From the NCBI RefSeq assembly GCF_024586455.1, contig NC_065919.1, positions 41,640,839 through 41,704,838 on the forward strand: a stretch of 64,000 nt of DNA. Reading direction: 5' to 3'. Under the pieces are notes generated by a model. That model was not told where the DNA came from and did no database searches. It saw only the letters and a program-made list of their open reading frames with translations. Each line of letters opens with the position of its first letter. Position 1 is the stretch's first letter. The translations under genes and the position numbers were made by a program. Below, in pieces: positions 1 through 9,907 of this stretch. This DNA is from Bactrocera neohumeralis. Its lineage: Eukaryota > Arthropoda > Insecta > Diptera > Tephritidae.

Positions 1-533
1 GAAACAAGAAAAAGTCACAGGGGGGCAGATCTGGGGAATACGGTGGCTGCGGCATCATTAGTGTGTTGTTTTTGGCCAAAAAGTCGCGCACAAACAACGA
101 TGTGTGAGCAGGGGCGTTATCGTGGTGCAAAAGCCAATTTTTGTTCTTCCACAAATCCGGGCGTTTCTGGCGGATTGCTTAGCGCAAATTGCGCATAACT
201 TGCCAATCGATATGTTTAGGTCCTCACTTCTCTAAAGGTGATTCGACGATTGGCCAATACCATTTTCTCCACTTCATTAATTTTTTCGTCTGTTGTTGAA
301 GTGCTCGGGCGTCCGGCACGCTCTTCGTCGTTGACATTTTCTCGGCCTTCTGAGAACATTTTGTACCACCGATAAACGTTGCCTCGGTCTAAGGTAGCTT
401 CTCGGTATGCCACAGTCAACATTCGGAATGCATCCGCGCACTTAATTTCGTTTTTCACACAAAATTTGATACAGGTTCTTTGATCCATTTTTTTGAATAG
501 GTAAAAATCGGAGACGATCCAAAACACGTGCAA
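1..533 (-). pseudogene. Internally deleted mariner transposase
   Basis: On the minus strand the N-terminal helix-turn-helix region of a mariner (irritans-like) transposase reads from position 533 (motifs IKFCVKNEIKCADAFRML, SNVYRWYKMFSEGR-like, GRPSTSTTDEKINEV). Near 215 it jumps to the C-terminal catalytic part (RPDLWKNKNWLLHHDNAPAH, then PQPPYSPDLPPCDFFLF), which runs off the window start. The middle third, including the first catalytic Asp (TGDESW block in the family), is missing, and a stop lies just before the AIRQKRPD segment. The second and third Asp regions (HHDNAPAH, YSPDLPP) are present. The element's 5' untranslated region continues across a piggyBac insertion at 557-2270 and resumes at 2271 to about 2340. 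The copy cannot be autonomous. Confidence 0.85.
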
Positions 534-556
534 GCAAAGCAGCTATCAACAATTAA

Positions 557-2270
557 CCCTTATGTGAGCACCCGGGTACCCGGGTGCCCACCACCACACA
601 CTTTTCTGCTAGCAATTCGGTGAAATAATTTTTTATCGAACTGAGCTTCCGGATCCTTGCGATTTAACTTCCAACAAAGCTATTTCAGTATTCAAAATGG
701 AAAAAAAAAATTCTATGAAGTTCAAAATTATGTATGAAATTAGGTAACTCGCGGGGAGCACCCGGGTACCCGGGTACCCACTATATGAAAAACAATGCAA
801 TCATCTGTAAATGAGATTCAATATAGATAAATGTTGTAACTATATAACTTGGGATAATAAATAACTAATAACATGAATTCGTAACATAAATTTATTAAAA
901 TCTTCATTAATTATTCAGCACAATCAGGACATATTACTTTCGATATACACGTATAAGGTTTATTTTTCTTCAATGTACCAGTGCTTGCCAATTTGCATGG
1001 GAGTAAGTATTTAGCAAGAGGCAAAGTCGTTAAATAAGTTTCCATTGTTATATGTATTTCGGAAACTTCCTTTGAACGGAGCTGTAAGTTCTTTTATTAC
1101 TCTCTTTCCTTAATTTTTTTCTCGAACTTTGGCAGCGTTTTCAGTATTGCAAATCCACCAACTTTTCATGCCATTTTTTCGAGTTTCAAAGGAATGTACT
1201 GTGTGAATTTTGTGTGCCTACGATAAGTATAATTTTCCGTACTTTACTTTACCCGAATCTGCATTGAACATTGTCCATAAATCACGTATAGGAGTAGCTT
1301 TATCATTTTCTGTACATACTTGGCATGCGTTGAATAAAGATAAAGAGGATATGAGTTACTCTTCCACATATAGTATTATTGGCGCCAGAGCGAATGAGAA
1401 TCCCAATGAACAAATACATTTCTTACACAGTAACTGAACGCCAACCTCTATTCGAATTAGGATTTTGCGCGTTATGATCTTTATTGGCGATTAGAGTTTT
1501 CTGGTTAGTATAGCGAACAATAAAATCAATTATTTCAACTGAGATTATAGTCCTAAGTTTATCTCCTAACAATGTTTCTGTAGATCTAGCAGGGCCACTT
1601 TTCAGGCTGTGTCCTCTGCTTCACTCTCCTCTGACTCACTGGTCATCTTCCCCGTACGGTGAAAGTCGTAATATCATTGGACAAAATTTTGCTCACCATC
1701 CGAATTGATGAGGTGATATATGATCTTCCATTACGAACTGCCAATTTATATCTCTCATAAATGCTCGTTTGAGTCCACAAAGTATTCGAAATTGTTCGAT
1801 TATTAGTTAATAATGTCGATTCTAACGCAAAGCCGCTCTATGCACATCGACGCAGTCGACTTTCCGTGCTTTACACGACATTCCTTATCAAGTGTTCACT
1901 TCTCACTGATTCACAGTTGCCAAACTGCGTAACTGTGTACTCCCAAGTCACTGAAATAAGCCTATTCTTCGATACTACCACAACTACAAACATTTCGAAT
2001 ACGTGTCGACGTGTAAAGGTGAAAACTGACCATGTCCCACCCGTAGAGCGCGAGATTTCGCTATCATGATTTCTCTTCCAGAAAAATAAAATGTGCGACA
2101 AGAGTCAAACACAGGTAAATTACTTGTTATATTCTCTTAAAAGAATTGTTAAACTGTTTTTTCATAATTTCGTTCGCTTCCAAACTTCGAAAGTGTTTTA
2201 TTATAGTGATGGGTACCCGGGTACCCTGGGTGCTCATTAACGTGGCTAAAACTGGGTGCTCACATAAGGG
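557..2270 (-). mobile_element. piggyBac-like element with TTAA target duplication
   Basis: The boundaries are visible directly: TTAA at 553-556 and at 2271-2274 flank terminal inverted repeats that begin CCCTTATGTGAGCAC and end with its reverse complement. Subterminal copies of a palindromic GGGTACCCGGGTACCC motif occur near 571, 757 and 2213. TTAA duplication and CCC-starting ends are diagnostic of the piggyBac superfamily. Removing the insert restores a continuous mariner 5' region (ends AACAA-TTAA-ATGAACATTC), so it inserted into that mariner. At about 1.7 kb it is shorter than a full element (about 2.4 kb), consistent with internal loss. Confidence 0.85.
911..1700 (-). pseudogene. piggyBac transposase remnant
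   Basis: Minus-strand fragments in shifting frames resemble the piggyBac DDE transposase. From N to C they are an SVEIIDFIVRYTN segment near 1550, a KATPIRDLWTMFNA segment near 1290, GMKSWWICNTENA near 1160, KELTAPFKGSFRN near 1070, and GTLKKNKPYTC near 950. A short Cys-containing tail follows (VICPDCAE, then a stop near 911), standing in for the C-terminal Cys-rich domain. Stops and frameshifts separate all of these, and no catalytic Asp set can be assembled in one frame. It lies wholly inside the TIR-bounded element 557-2270. Confidence 0.65.
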
Positions 2271-3221
2271 TTAAATGAACATTCAAAATGGCCGAGCTTG
2301 TCGGCATAAGTGAGAGATATAAGTACCAACATAACGCCACAAACTCTACTATAACATCAGCAAAGTTTGCCGGATTATTATAGTTGTCTTTGTAAAAAAA
2401 TCTCTTTACCACACGCCAATGAGACTCAATTCTTTGTGTGTTTGTGCCATCCTCGGCGATAAAGGGATTGCCAGGGTCACTATGGTTAACCTTTTTATGG
2501 ATGTAACCATATTCAGGGAGGCATTCGTATGCGCGCCAAAAATCTGTTTTTATAGTTGTTCCTTCTCGTACATTTTTGCGAATAAGAGGGATGAGGACCT
2601 CAGCGGAACGTACGTTGTCCGGGCATACCTCCAGTCTGAGGTCCTCACTGCCATCCTCTATCATACCCAGGACCCAATGTCCTTCTACGCGTCTTCCTGA
2701 AAAAAAGAAAAGTATTTGAATAAACATAATTGCATTATATATAAATTATTATTATTACCTTTGTTGTATTTGCGTTTTCCGAATTTACTTTCGTCAATCT
2801 GCACTACCTTTCCTGGACCACCGATCTTCCCTTTGAATTCTTGGTGGTCTAACTGAAATATAACTACTGCTTCCCTGCAGTAGCTATACCAGTCGGAGAT
2901 AGTGGCAGATGACAATTTCTTTTCAACGCTCGCATAGTCCTCCCTATAAATATCCTCCCGCGTAAATCGGTGGGCAAAACAATACATCAGGTAAAACACC
3001 TGGGGAAAGCTTAGTTTGACGCCTTCAAACCACGTGCCCACTGCCCTTGAAATAAGGGACTTCGACCTACAATTGCCCCTAGAGCATTTAAAGTACCCTA
3101 CTGGAGGGCGTTTGTGCAATGCCATTTGCGTTTTGTGAATATCACAAAGCCGACTTTTTGGCAACAGACTGTATACCTCAGCAAATGCTACACATAATTC
3201 ATGTGAGCCCAAGCATTTCAC
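2270..3221 (-). pseudogene. Merlin-family DDE transposase, two exons
   Basis: The minus-strand reading shows an IS1016/ISXO2-type (Merlin) transposase. A Cys/His-bearing N-terminal segment (LCDIHKT, CSRGNC) is followed by the first catalytic Asp in VVQIDESKFGKRKYNKG, the second in TIKTDFWRAY, and the Glu in NTQRIESHWRVVKRFF. A 62-bp intron with GT and AG ends (2697-2758) interrupts the codon after KYNKG and rejoins GRRVEGHWVLGMIEDG, as the family requires, so the apparent stop in the first segment is intronic. The C-terminus is fused near 2340 to the 5' end of the neighbouring mariner, replacing the usual FMWR-type end. No convincing ATG opens the first exon; a GTG lies at 3221 with a stop further upstream. 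The DDE triad is intact but the ends appear damaged. Confidence 0.8.
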
Positions 3222-3368
3222 TACATTCCACTGTATTGCGGTATTGTGGTAGCATCACGACACATTACTGCTGCAGCGCTCGTGGATGCAAAATCATCAT
3301 CTTTGAAAAAATTATATATTATTTTATATAATACTGTTTTCAAAGAAAATTTCAAAGCTCCCTGAAAA

Positions 3369-3630
3369 GCACCGCAGGCGAAAATTTGGAATAAAAAATC
3401 GCGCGATTTTTTGTTCCAAATTTTCAATATTTTTCAGTATAATATATTACATTGAAACAAGCGCCGCAGGCGAAAATTTGGAATAAAAAATCGCGCGATT
3501 TTTTATTCAAAATTTTCATTATATTTTCAGTATAATATATTACATTGAAACAAGCGCCGCAGGCGAAAATTTGGAATAAAAAATCGCGCGATTTTTTATT
3601 CCAAATTTTCGTTATATGGACGTAATATAT
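3369..3630. repeat. Tandem repeat, about 93 bp x 2.8, each unit with a palindrome
   Basis: Three head-to-tail units begin GC(A/G)CCGCAGGCGAAAATTTGG at about 3369, 3461 and 3554. Each contains a near-perfect inverted repeat of about 46 nt centred on TCGCGCGA (GAAAATTTGGAATAAAAAA on one arm, its complement on the other), followed by an AT-rich spacer that ends ATTACATTGAAACAA. The third unit loses the spacer. They sit directly upstream of the Merlin transposase, so they may be part of its 5' end or an unrelated satellite seed. Confidence 0.85.
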
Positions 3631-3860
3631 TGCCCACTTTTCAGAGAACTAAATAACGTATTATATTTACCTGATTGGTTATTTGACATCATTATAAAGT
3701 GATTTTATTTAATTAGATTTAAAATTTCCAATTGTAAAAACACGTTTTAAATAAGGCACGCGAATATAGTATCGGGTGATTTTTTAAGAGCTTGATAGTC
3801 ATTAATTTTTTTCAAGAAATGAAGTTCATTTGACACATCTTCGCTTTGTAATAGACGAAA
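3631..3860. other. Intergenic stretch with a lone mariner-MITE end
   Basis: AT-rich sequence with no coding signal. At 3772-3803 it contains about 32 bases (TATCGGGTGATTTTTTAAGA and onward) identical to the tip of the mariner-type MITEs at 7878 and 31237. The homology stops abruptly after GAGCTTGATA, so this is a truncated end. Confidence 0.6.
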
Positions 3861-4200
3861 TAAATATAACTTTTTTGAAATAATTAAAAAATTAAATAAT
3901 AAAATTAATTATTTTTTATCTAATTTTTTACGATTTTGTAAAAAATTAAAATTTTTACAATTTTTCTGAAAAAAATGGTTCATATGATACAAGATCACGC
4001 ATATATGTCTCAGAGAATGCTTCTTTACATTCTTTGTGTGACTTTGCATATTTTTCTTCAAAGCATTTCTCTTTATTCATTCTCGCATGAATTCAGTCGT
4101 TTTACATATATTTCTGCCACCGCACGTGCTCAATTCTGCTAAATAGCCAGAGCACGGCGAATTCCCCTTTGTGATTCTATCAGCTCTGTTAGCCGCGCAA
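3860..4200 (+). repeat. Fragment of repeat Y (P lineage-1 3' tail)
   Basis: The sequence aligns in the same order with 47080-48430 (plus) and 21480-21790 (minus). Shared landmarks are an AT-rich stretch, ATGGTTCATA with ACAAGATCACGCATAT, a CAGAGAATGC...ACATTCTTTGTG block, CTCGCATGAATTCAGTCG, and TCTGCTAAATAG. In the other copies this block follows P lineage-1 coding sequence and ends at its terminal repeat. Here it is isolated and also preserves the site that is uninterrupted by the R repeat found at 47224. Confidence 0.7.
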
Positions 4201-5323
4201 TCGAACCGTCATACAGATTTCGATTTGCACCTTCTCTATACTTTTAAGTTCTCTGGCTCGTACAACAAGAAGGTAAGTGAATGATTTTTTTTTAAATAAT
4301 TTGCAAATAATTACTTCATTTGTTTTTATAGCATTGGAATTAGCAGCTGCAGCAATATCATCAGAAGCAGCAAATTTAAATTGTTAAGTAAGTATGTGAG
4401 AAAAAGTGTGTGTTGTTTGAAATTGGATTGCGCAGTTCAACATAATACGCAAAAATAATTACATACATATGTACATAAGTATGTATTTTATGCGTTTAAG
4501 GTGGCCTGCACAATCCAATATAATGTGAAAACAAATGTTTGCCTTATATTTTAAATAATCAGATAATATTATTCTTTTATTTCAGATATTATTATGATTT
4601 TTATTTAATTATTCGTTCTTTTCAGATTTTATCACTATTTTTATTTAATTAATATTGGCTTTCAGAGTAAATTCTATTTGTATTTAATATATTTTATTCT
4701 TTCAGATAATATTAATCTTTTTTTTTTAGATATTATTATCATTTTATACAATTAATCTTTCTTCAATGTAATTATTATTTATTTTCAGGTTTTAATAACC
4801 TTTATTTTATTTACAGGAATTTGTGTTTTATAATATTTTTCCACTCTTTTATTTTCAGGTTTTAAAAATTCTTTTCTTTATTTAATCTTTTTTCAGATAT
4901 TAAATATTTTTTATATTAAATATATTTTTATTTATATAAATTGTAATAAATTTTTTGTAAACATATAAAAAATAAAATAAAATAAAAATTTTGAAAATTA
5001 AAAAGTTTAGTTTGAAATTTTAAAAGTAGGAATCAAAAAATGCAACCCTGCATCAGCTATTTAAAAAGAGAAAATGCAACCCTGAGTCAGCCTTCGATTG
5101 GGGATATTAGAGCAGGACAGATATACTTTTTTATATGACACTTCTGAATGAGTGCAACAAAGATGTCTGATCACATGTATACGTACGTGAGTAGGTAAAA
5201 TATCTGCCAGGCTTAAGAAACATTCTATATGTTTACCACCACGTTTACCACCATGTTACCCGCTAATTATCTGGTGTTTTACCCGCTCATGGTTGGCAGG
5301 GAATACACTTACGTATATACTTA
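4200..5323 (+). repeat. Repeat X: mini-exon plus array of 3' splice-site-like motifs
   Basis: Homologous, in order, to 25190-25271 plus 27001-28010. It contains CTCGTACAACAAGAAG followed by GTAAGT, then TTTTATAG, a short Ala/Ser-coding-like segment (GCAGCTGCAGCAATATCATC) ending TAA-GTAAGT, then about 320 bp holding roughly nine pyrimidine-tract plus CAG/TAG motifs (TTTCAG, TTTTAG, TTTACAG, for example near 4583, 4623, 4669, 4788, 4857, 4894). An AT-rich tail and a conserved block (TCGATTGGGGATATTAGAGC near 5094) follow. I do not recognise a protein. The GTAAGT and CAG motifs are seen; use as splice sites is inference. Confidence 0.6.
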
Positions 5324-5329
5324 CAGTGG

Positions 5330-6295
5330 ACCAATAAAGTTTACATACACCTAATTCCATTAAATTCCGACACGTTTATTTGTTTCAAAATTAATAAATT
5401 TTGTGGTTTTTTTCTATCCATTTCAAGATATGTATATTTAACATTAAACACAGCATATCAAAATATTTTTTTTTTTTTACACAAATAAAAAAAATTAAAG
5501 TTAAAGCTTAAAATGAGCATAATTTATATCAAAAAAGTTTACGTACACTTATGAATGTTTACATAAAACAAAAGTAATTACAATACTTTTAACGGTTTTT
5601 GGCCTACATTTTGTTGCTATTACTATCCCTAGACATCGTTGTATGCTCCTCACTCAATTTCTAGAATTATTTCCGGATATTTTGACCCACTAAGTCCATG
5701 ATCCAGCTTTTTGGCCTTATTTTGATGAAATTCGATGTTTTCGAATACGGTTTTCCAAAAAGTTCCAGATATTTTGAATAGGATTAATGTCTAGTGATTG
5801 CGGGACCTATGGAGTTATTTTTATTTCCATAACAACCATTCATGTACAAGATAAGACATGTATTTTGGGTCGGTATCCTGTTGGAAATTGGTTTTGCTGC
5901 TATTAACAGCCGATTTAAGCACACTTAAAATTTAAATTTTTTCCTAAAATGTTCAGATACATATGCTTATCCATGTTTTCACTAATAAAGTCCAAATGTC
6001 CAACTCTAGATGCAACCATACACCCGCAAACCATAACATTACCCCCACAGTGCTCTACCATTGGCAATACATTTTGTCCTTGCGACTCTTCATTGATCTT
6101 TCTCCACACTTTTCGTGATCTATTCGAACCAAATTTATTAAATTTTGAATCGTCGGTGAACACAATGTTTTCCCAAAACCAATACGGTTTGTTTAAATAT
6201 TGTTTAGCAAACGCCGACATTTTCTTTTTATTAACCTTATATATGTATGGCTTACGACGCGCGACTCGTCTATGATAACCAGCACTCTTCAACAA
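5330..6295 (-). pseudogene. Tc1 transposase, minus-strand part
   Basis: Reading leftward from 6295: HRRVARRKPYIYKVNKKK, then ENIVFTDDSKFNKFGS with the first catalytic Asp, VWRKINEE, and the HCGGNVMVCGCM block. After 5915 the reading continues through a stop into an FQQDTDPKY motif (second catalytic Asp) near 5880 and a degraded NIWNFLENRI-like region near 5760. The N-terminal DNA-binding domain is absent and several stops are present. Similarity to Tc1 (DD34E) is clear from the spacing and motifs. Confidence 0.8.
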
Positions 6296-6355
6296 ATTCC
6301 TTACTGTTTGGGGATTTATTTTTTTGTGTACATTTCAAAAATGTATAAGCATATG

Positions 6356-6601
6356 TATCTGAGCATTTTAAGAAAAAGATTTAAATTTTAAGTGTGCTTA
6401 AATCGGCTGTTAATAGCAGCCATTTCTATTTACCACAGGATAACGACCCAAAACACACAACTTATCTTGTACGTGAATGGTTGTTATGGAAATAAAAATA
6501 ACTCCATAGGTCCCGCAATCGCGCTAGACATTAATCCTATTCAAAATATCTGGAACTTTTTGGAAAACCGTATTCGAAAACATCGAATTTCATCAAAATA
6601 A
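6356..6601 (+). pseudogene. Tc1 transposase C-terminal part, plus-strand arm
   Basis: The right arm of the foldback encodes the same C-terminal third on the plus strand: YLSILRKRFKF, a stop, then a degraded segment corresponding to DNDPKHT (here TTQNTQLIL in a shifted frame), and ALDINPIQNIWNFLENRIRK, which carries the position of the catalytic Glu block. It ends at a TAA at about 6601. It is the mirror image of the minus-strand tail at 5330-5945. Confidence 0.7.
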
Positions 6602-7000
6602 GGCCAAAAAGCTGGATCATGGACTTAATGGGTCAAAATATCCGGAAATAATACTAGAAATTGAGTGGGGAGCATACAACGATGTCTAGGGACACTAATA
6701 GCAACAAAATGTAGGCCAAAACCCGTTAAAAGTATTGTAATTACTTTTGATTTATATAAACAATCATAAGTGTACGTAAACTTTTTTGATATAAATTATG
6801 CTCATTTTAAGCTTTAACTTAAATTTTTTTTATTTGTGTAAAAAAAAAAATATTTTGATATGCTATATTTAATGCTAAATATACATATCATGAAATGGAT
6901 AGAAAAAAACCACAAAATTTATCCATTTTGAAACAAATAAACGTGTCGAAATTTAATAGAACTAGGTGTATGTAAACTTTATTGGTCCACTGTATATAGG

Positions 7001-7693
7001 ATGATCGCCACGAAACACACTTTTTTTGGTGACAATGAAAAGACATTGGCACAAAATGTTAATTATAAGTCCACCAAAGCTTATAGTTTCAAGCGTGACG
7101 ATTTAGGTTTCTCTTTACCGAGTAAAAGTTCTCTTTTGAGATGGCGCCCCATTAGGTGTTTATTCCTGCGTTCTTTTATTTGATAAAATCATCATAAAGT
7201 CCGACTAAACTTATAATAGAGTTAGGCATATTATTGATGGGTTTGTAGATTATGGGGAAGGCCATCGGGAAATGAAAATAGGAAATAAGTGTTGTTTTTT
7301 TATGGTAAAAGGGTTAAGTTCAAGTTGGAAATATGTGTTTTCATACTATATTTTCATGCTCAAAATTTAACTGAAATCTGGAATAAAAATATTGCAGCAC
7401 TAAAGTCCATTGGACTTAATGTTAAAGTCTGCGATCAAGGGGCTTTAAATTCTTCAATTTTCAATTCAGTAGGAATTAGTGAAGAAAAACCCCTTTACAT
7501 GCACGAAGGTTCTAAAGTGTATTGCTTATTTGACTATTGCCATCTAATTAAGTCCGTCCGTAATACGTTGCTGAAATATGATATTTCAACTACTGATGAA
7601 ATAGTCACTTTTAAAGTTATTAAAAAACTTTACTCAATTGACCAGAGCAACACACATTTTAAAATCTGACCAAAACTAACGGAGTCCCATGTG
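7001..7693 (+). pseudogene. P-element transposase fragment, lineage 2
   Basis: Plus-strand segments in three frames match P-element transposase order: NYKSTKAYSFKRDDLGFSLP and LLRWRPI at 7060-7160, DGFVDYGEGHRE near 7240, then IGLNVKVCDQGALNSSIF near 7420 (second catalytic Asp region), EKPLYMHEGSKVYCLFDYCH near 7500, and KSVRNTLLKYDIS near 7550. It stops at ESHVY (7693), where homology to the second lineage-2 copy (12310) ends abruptly. A stop follows HFKI near 7668. It preserves, at 7468-7475, the single AGTAGGAA that is duplicated around the insertion in the other copy. Confidence 0.8.
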
Positions 7694-7877
7694 TACTAGG
7701 GTGGGCCGATTCCGGACTTTTTAGATTCGGGATTTCTAATAGTGCTGAAAAGTTGCCTTAGTACTTCCTGATTCCAATGCAATTTTTTGTTCTGAGATCG
7801 TATTGCATCCAAGATTCTCTGCACTTTGTTTCAAATAATTTTTTAGAATGGTCAAATAACCCCATTTATCCATTGTA

Positions 7878-8474
7878 TCGGGTGATTTTTAAGAGCTTGA
7901 TAACTTTTTTTAAAAAAAAAACGCATAAAATTTGCAAAATCTCATCGGTTCTTTATTTGAAACGTTAGATTGGTTCATGACATTTACTTTTTGAAGATAA
8001 TTTCATTTAAATGTTGACCACGGCTGCGTCTTAGGTGGTCCATTCGGAAAGTCCAATTTTGGGCAACTTTTTCGAGCATTTCGGCCGGAATAGCCCGAAT
8101 TTCTTCGGAAATGTTGTCTTCCAAAGCTGGAATAGTTGCTGGTTTATTTCTGTAGACTTTAGACTTGACGTAGCCCCACAAAAAATAGTCTAAAGGCGTT
8201 AAATCGCATGATCCTGGTGGCCAACTTACGGGTCCATTTCTTGAGATTAATTGTTCTCCGAAGTTTTCCCTCAAAATGGCCATAGAATCGCGAGCTGTGT
8301 GGCATGTAGCGCCATCTTGTTGAAACCACATGAGTCAACATTTAAATGAAATTATCTTCAAAAAGTAAATGTCATGAACCAATCTAACGTTTCAAATAAA
8401 GAACCGATGAGATTTTGCAAATTTTATGCGTTTTTTTTTTTAAAAAGTTATCAAGCTCTTAAAAAATCACCCGA
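7878..8474 (-). mobile_element. Mariner-type MITE, 597 bp, TA target duplication
   Basis: TA at 7876-7877 and 8475-8476 flank ends TCGGGTGATTTTT and AAAAATCACCCGA. The inverted repeats extend for about 140 bp on each side, up to the AACATTTAAATGAAATTATC segments. The core keeps only the 3' part of a Tc1/mariner transposase. A near-identical copy lies at 31237-31836, a truncated one starts at 63915, and a 32-bp tip lies at 3772. It inserted into the Tc1 element, whose reading continues on both sides. Confidence 0.9.
7984..8331 (-). pseudogene. Tc1/mariner transposase C-terminal remnant in MITE
   Basis: A 115-codon open frame on the minus strand starts MWFQQDGATCHTARDSM (second catalytic Asp) and contains PPGSCDLTPLDYFLWGYVKS (third catalytic position in the family), then EIRAIPAEMLEKVAQNW, ending FKK at the inverted repeat. 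The N-terminal DNA-binding half and the first Asp are deleted; the right inverted repeat runs straight into the catalytic region. The copy at 31344-31691 differs by only a few residues. The protein should be inactive alone. Confidence 0.85.
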
Positions 8475-8760
8475 TAGATTCAATAAATTCAAGCTGACCC
8501 ACACCACCAGCCGCCATGCAACCCCACACCATAATACTACCACCACCGTGTTTCACTGTACCAACAAGATTTTGTTTTTCAAGGGCAGTTCCTGATTTAC
8601 GCCACACAATTTGTCGACCTTTTATGCCAAAAATACAAAATTTACTTTCATCCGAAAATATTACTTGATTCCAGAATTCCGGAGACTTATTTACATATAT
8701 GATTATGAGCAAATTCAATGCGCTTTCGCCTGTTTACAAGTGAAATAAGTATATAGTAGG

Positions 8761-9907
8761 AGATCCCACCATAGCACGACCATCACCCATCGTATTGCGG
8801 GATGAAAATAATTTTTATATAAAATTTGTTAAATTAAAATATTAAATATCTCGCTTCATTCACCCTATTGCAGTTTTTTATACCATACATATTAGCTGTG
8901 AACTCTTGAGCTGTGTCCATTTTTTCGTTGATAAAAACATCAGCTTCATCTATCAATGATGAAAAAACTGTCTGATACTTTTCGTTTTTGGAAAATAATT
9001 TATATAGTTTCACTTTTCCTTTATTGTAGAATGCAGCCGTATAATCACATCCTGTAAATGCATGGACAGCTGGAATACTTAGGCATAACTTGTATACGTA
9101 TATCCCAACTTACACGCCAATTCAGTGCAATTAATGCACTCCAAATGTTGATAATTTTTATTTTTTGTCGCTGAATTGGCTAGGCAAATTTCAGAATGCT
9201 GAATTTTGTGAATATTTCCCAGCAAAATAACCAGAACATCGGTATCAGAGGCATTAATTAAAATTTTCGACTCAGGTGGTGCTTTATATGCATGAAAAAT
9301 CATCCTCGTATCCGCTTCTTCATGATGACACACATAATCAACTTCTTCACTTTTTTTATGGAATTTTGTTGGACTTCGTAAGAGAAATACTGGTGGTCAA
9401 CAATTAAAATAATCTTTTTATTTCCGATGATCGTTACCAAATTTTGGTTTTCCCAATACTCAGCCAAAAAATGTACCAAGGCTGTTTTTTTTTTCGACGA
9501 AGGAGCGACACACAACTGCAATGCTGCGTCCTTTTCTATGGCACTGAATACGTTCCTCGGACGTATCGCCGCACGAATATTTCGTTTTTTACAACTCGGT
9601 AACCAGGATTCAGCACCAATTTTTCGCAGGCAACCTTATATCATTATACTCGCAATAAAATTATCTTTATTTTGGTATAAGGTTTATCGCGTAAGTCGAT
9701 AGGTGCAAATCACTATTTTTAAGTTACCTGTATGTACCTGACAACCCAATAATTGCACCGGGAAAAAGAAGGCAACCCAGTGTTTGCATATTCTAGCAGC
9801 TAAGTATATGCTTTCGATTAGTCTACTGCTTATTGCGTAAGAGAGTGGGTGTAATGTTAAAAAAAAATCGTAATACGATGGGTGATGGTCGTGCTATGGT
9901 GGGATCT
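8761..9907 (-). mobile_element. TIR element encoding a FEN1/XPG-like protein
   Basis: Ends at 8761-8797 (AGATCCCACCATAGCACGAC and onward) and 9869-9907 are inverted copies over about 36 bp with one or two mismatches. The element lies between the KKPY and NKSPEFW parts of a Tc1 transposase, so it is an insertion. The target duplication could not be fixed (flanks TATAGTAGG and TAGACTAAT). The interior carries one degraded minus-strand gene and no recognisable transposase. The superfamily is unknown to me. Confidence 0.65.
8830..9521 (-). pseudogene. FEN1/XPG-like (PIN-fold) nuclease-like protein, frameshifted
   Basis: Minus-strand fragments, in order: VAPSSKKKTALVHF and IILIVDHQYFSYEVQQNSIK (9300-9521), then CHHEEADTRMIFHAYK and KILINASDTDVLVILLG (9230-9330), a Cys-rich ECINCTELACKLG, then in another frame IPAVHAFTGCDYTAAFYNKG near 9050 and SSLIDEADVFINEKMDTA near 8930. 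The trio EADTR, SDTDV and GCDYT followed by a Gly/Lys-rich KGKVK parallels the acidic signatures of FEN1/XPG nucleases (EAEA, the E-D-M-D type block, and GSDY or GCDY with the helix-hairpin-helix that follows). The nuclease assignment is inference from this pattern. At least two frameshifts make this copy non-functional. Related EADTR/DTDV proteins are, as far as I know, uncharacterised. Confidence 0.55.

Larger units (their letters stand above)
5324..6992 (-). mobile_element. Tc1-like element rearranged into a large inverted repeat
   Basis: TA dinucleotides (5322-5323, 6993-6994) flank ends CAGTGGACCAATAAAGTTTA and its complement. The left arm (5324 to about 5945) and right arm (about 6365 to 6992) are near-identical inverted copies of over 600 bp, each carrying the C-terminal third of a Tc1 transposase. 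A normal Tc1 TIR is far shorter, so this is a composite of two oppositely oriented 3' ends around one central coding segment. A deleted relative lies at 16950-17140. Confidence 0.85.

Noticed and set aside
1210..1437. 75-codon plus-strand frame
   Set aside because: Antisense to the piggyBac transposase remnant, which explains its composition.
3369..3630. CRISPR-like array
   Set aside because: Units are contiguous ~93-bp palindromic repeats without unique spacers, in a eukaryotic genome.
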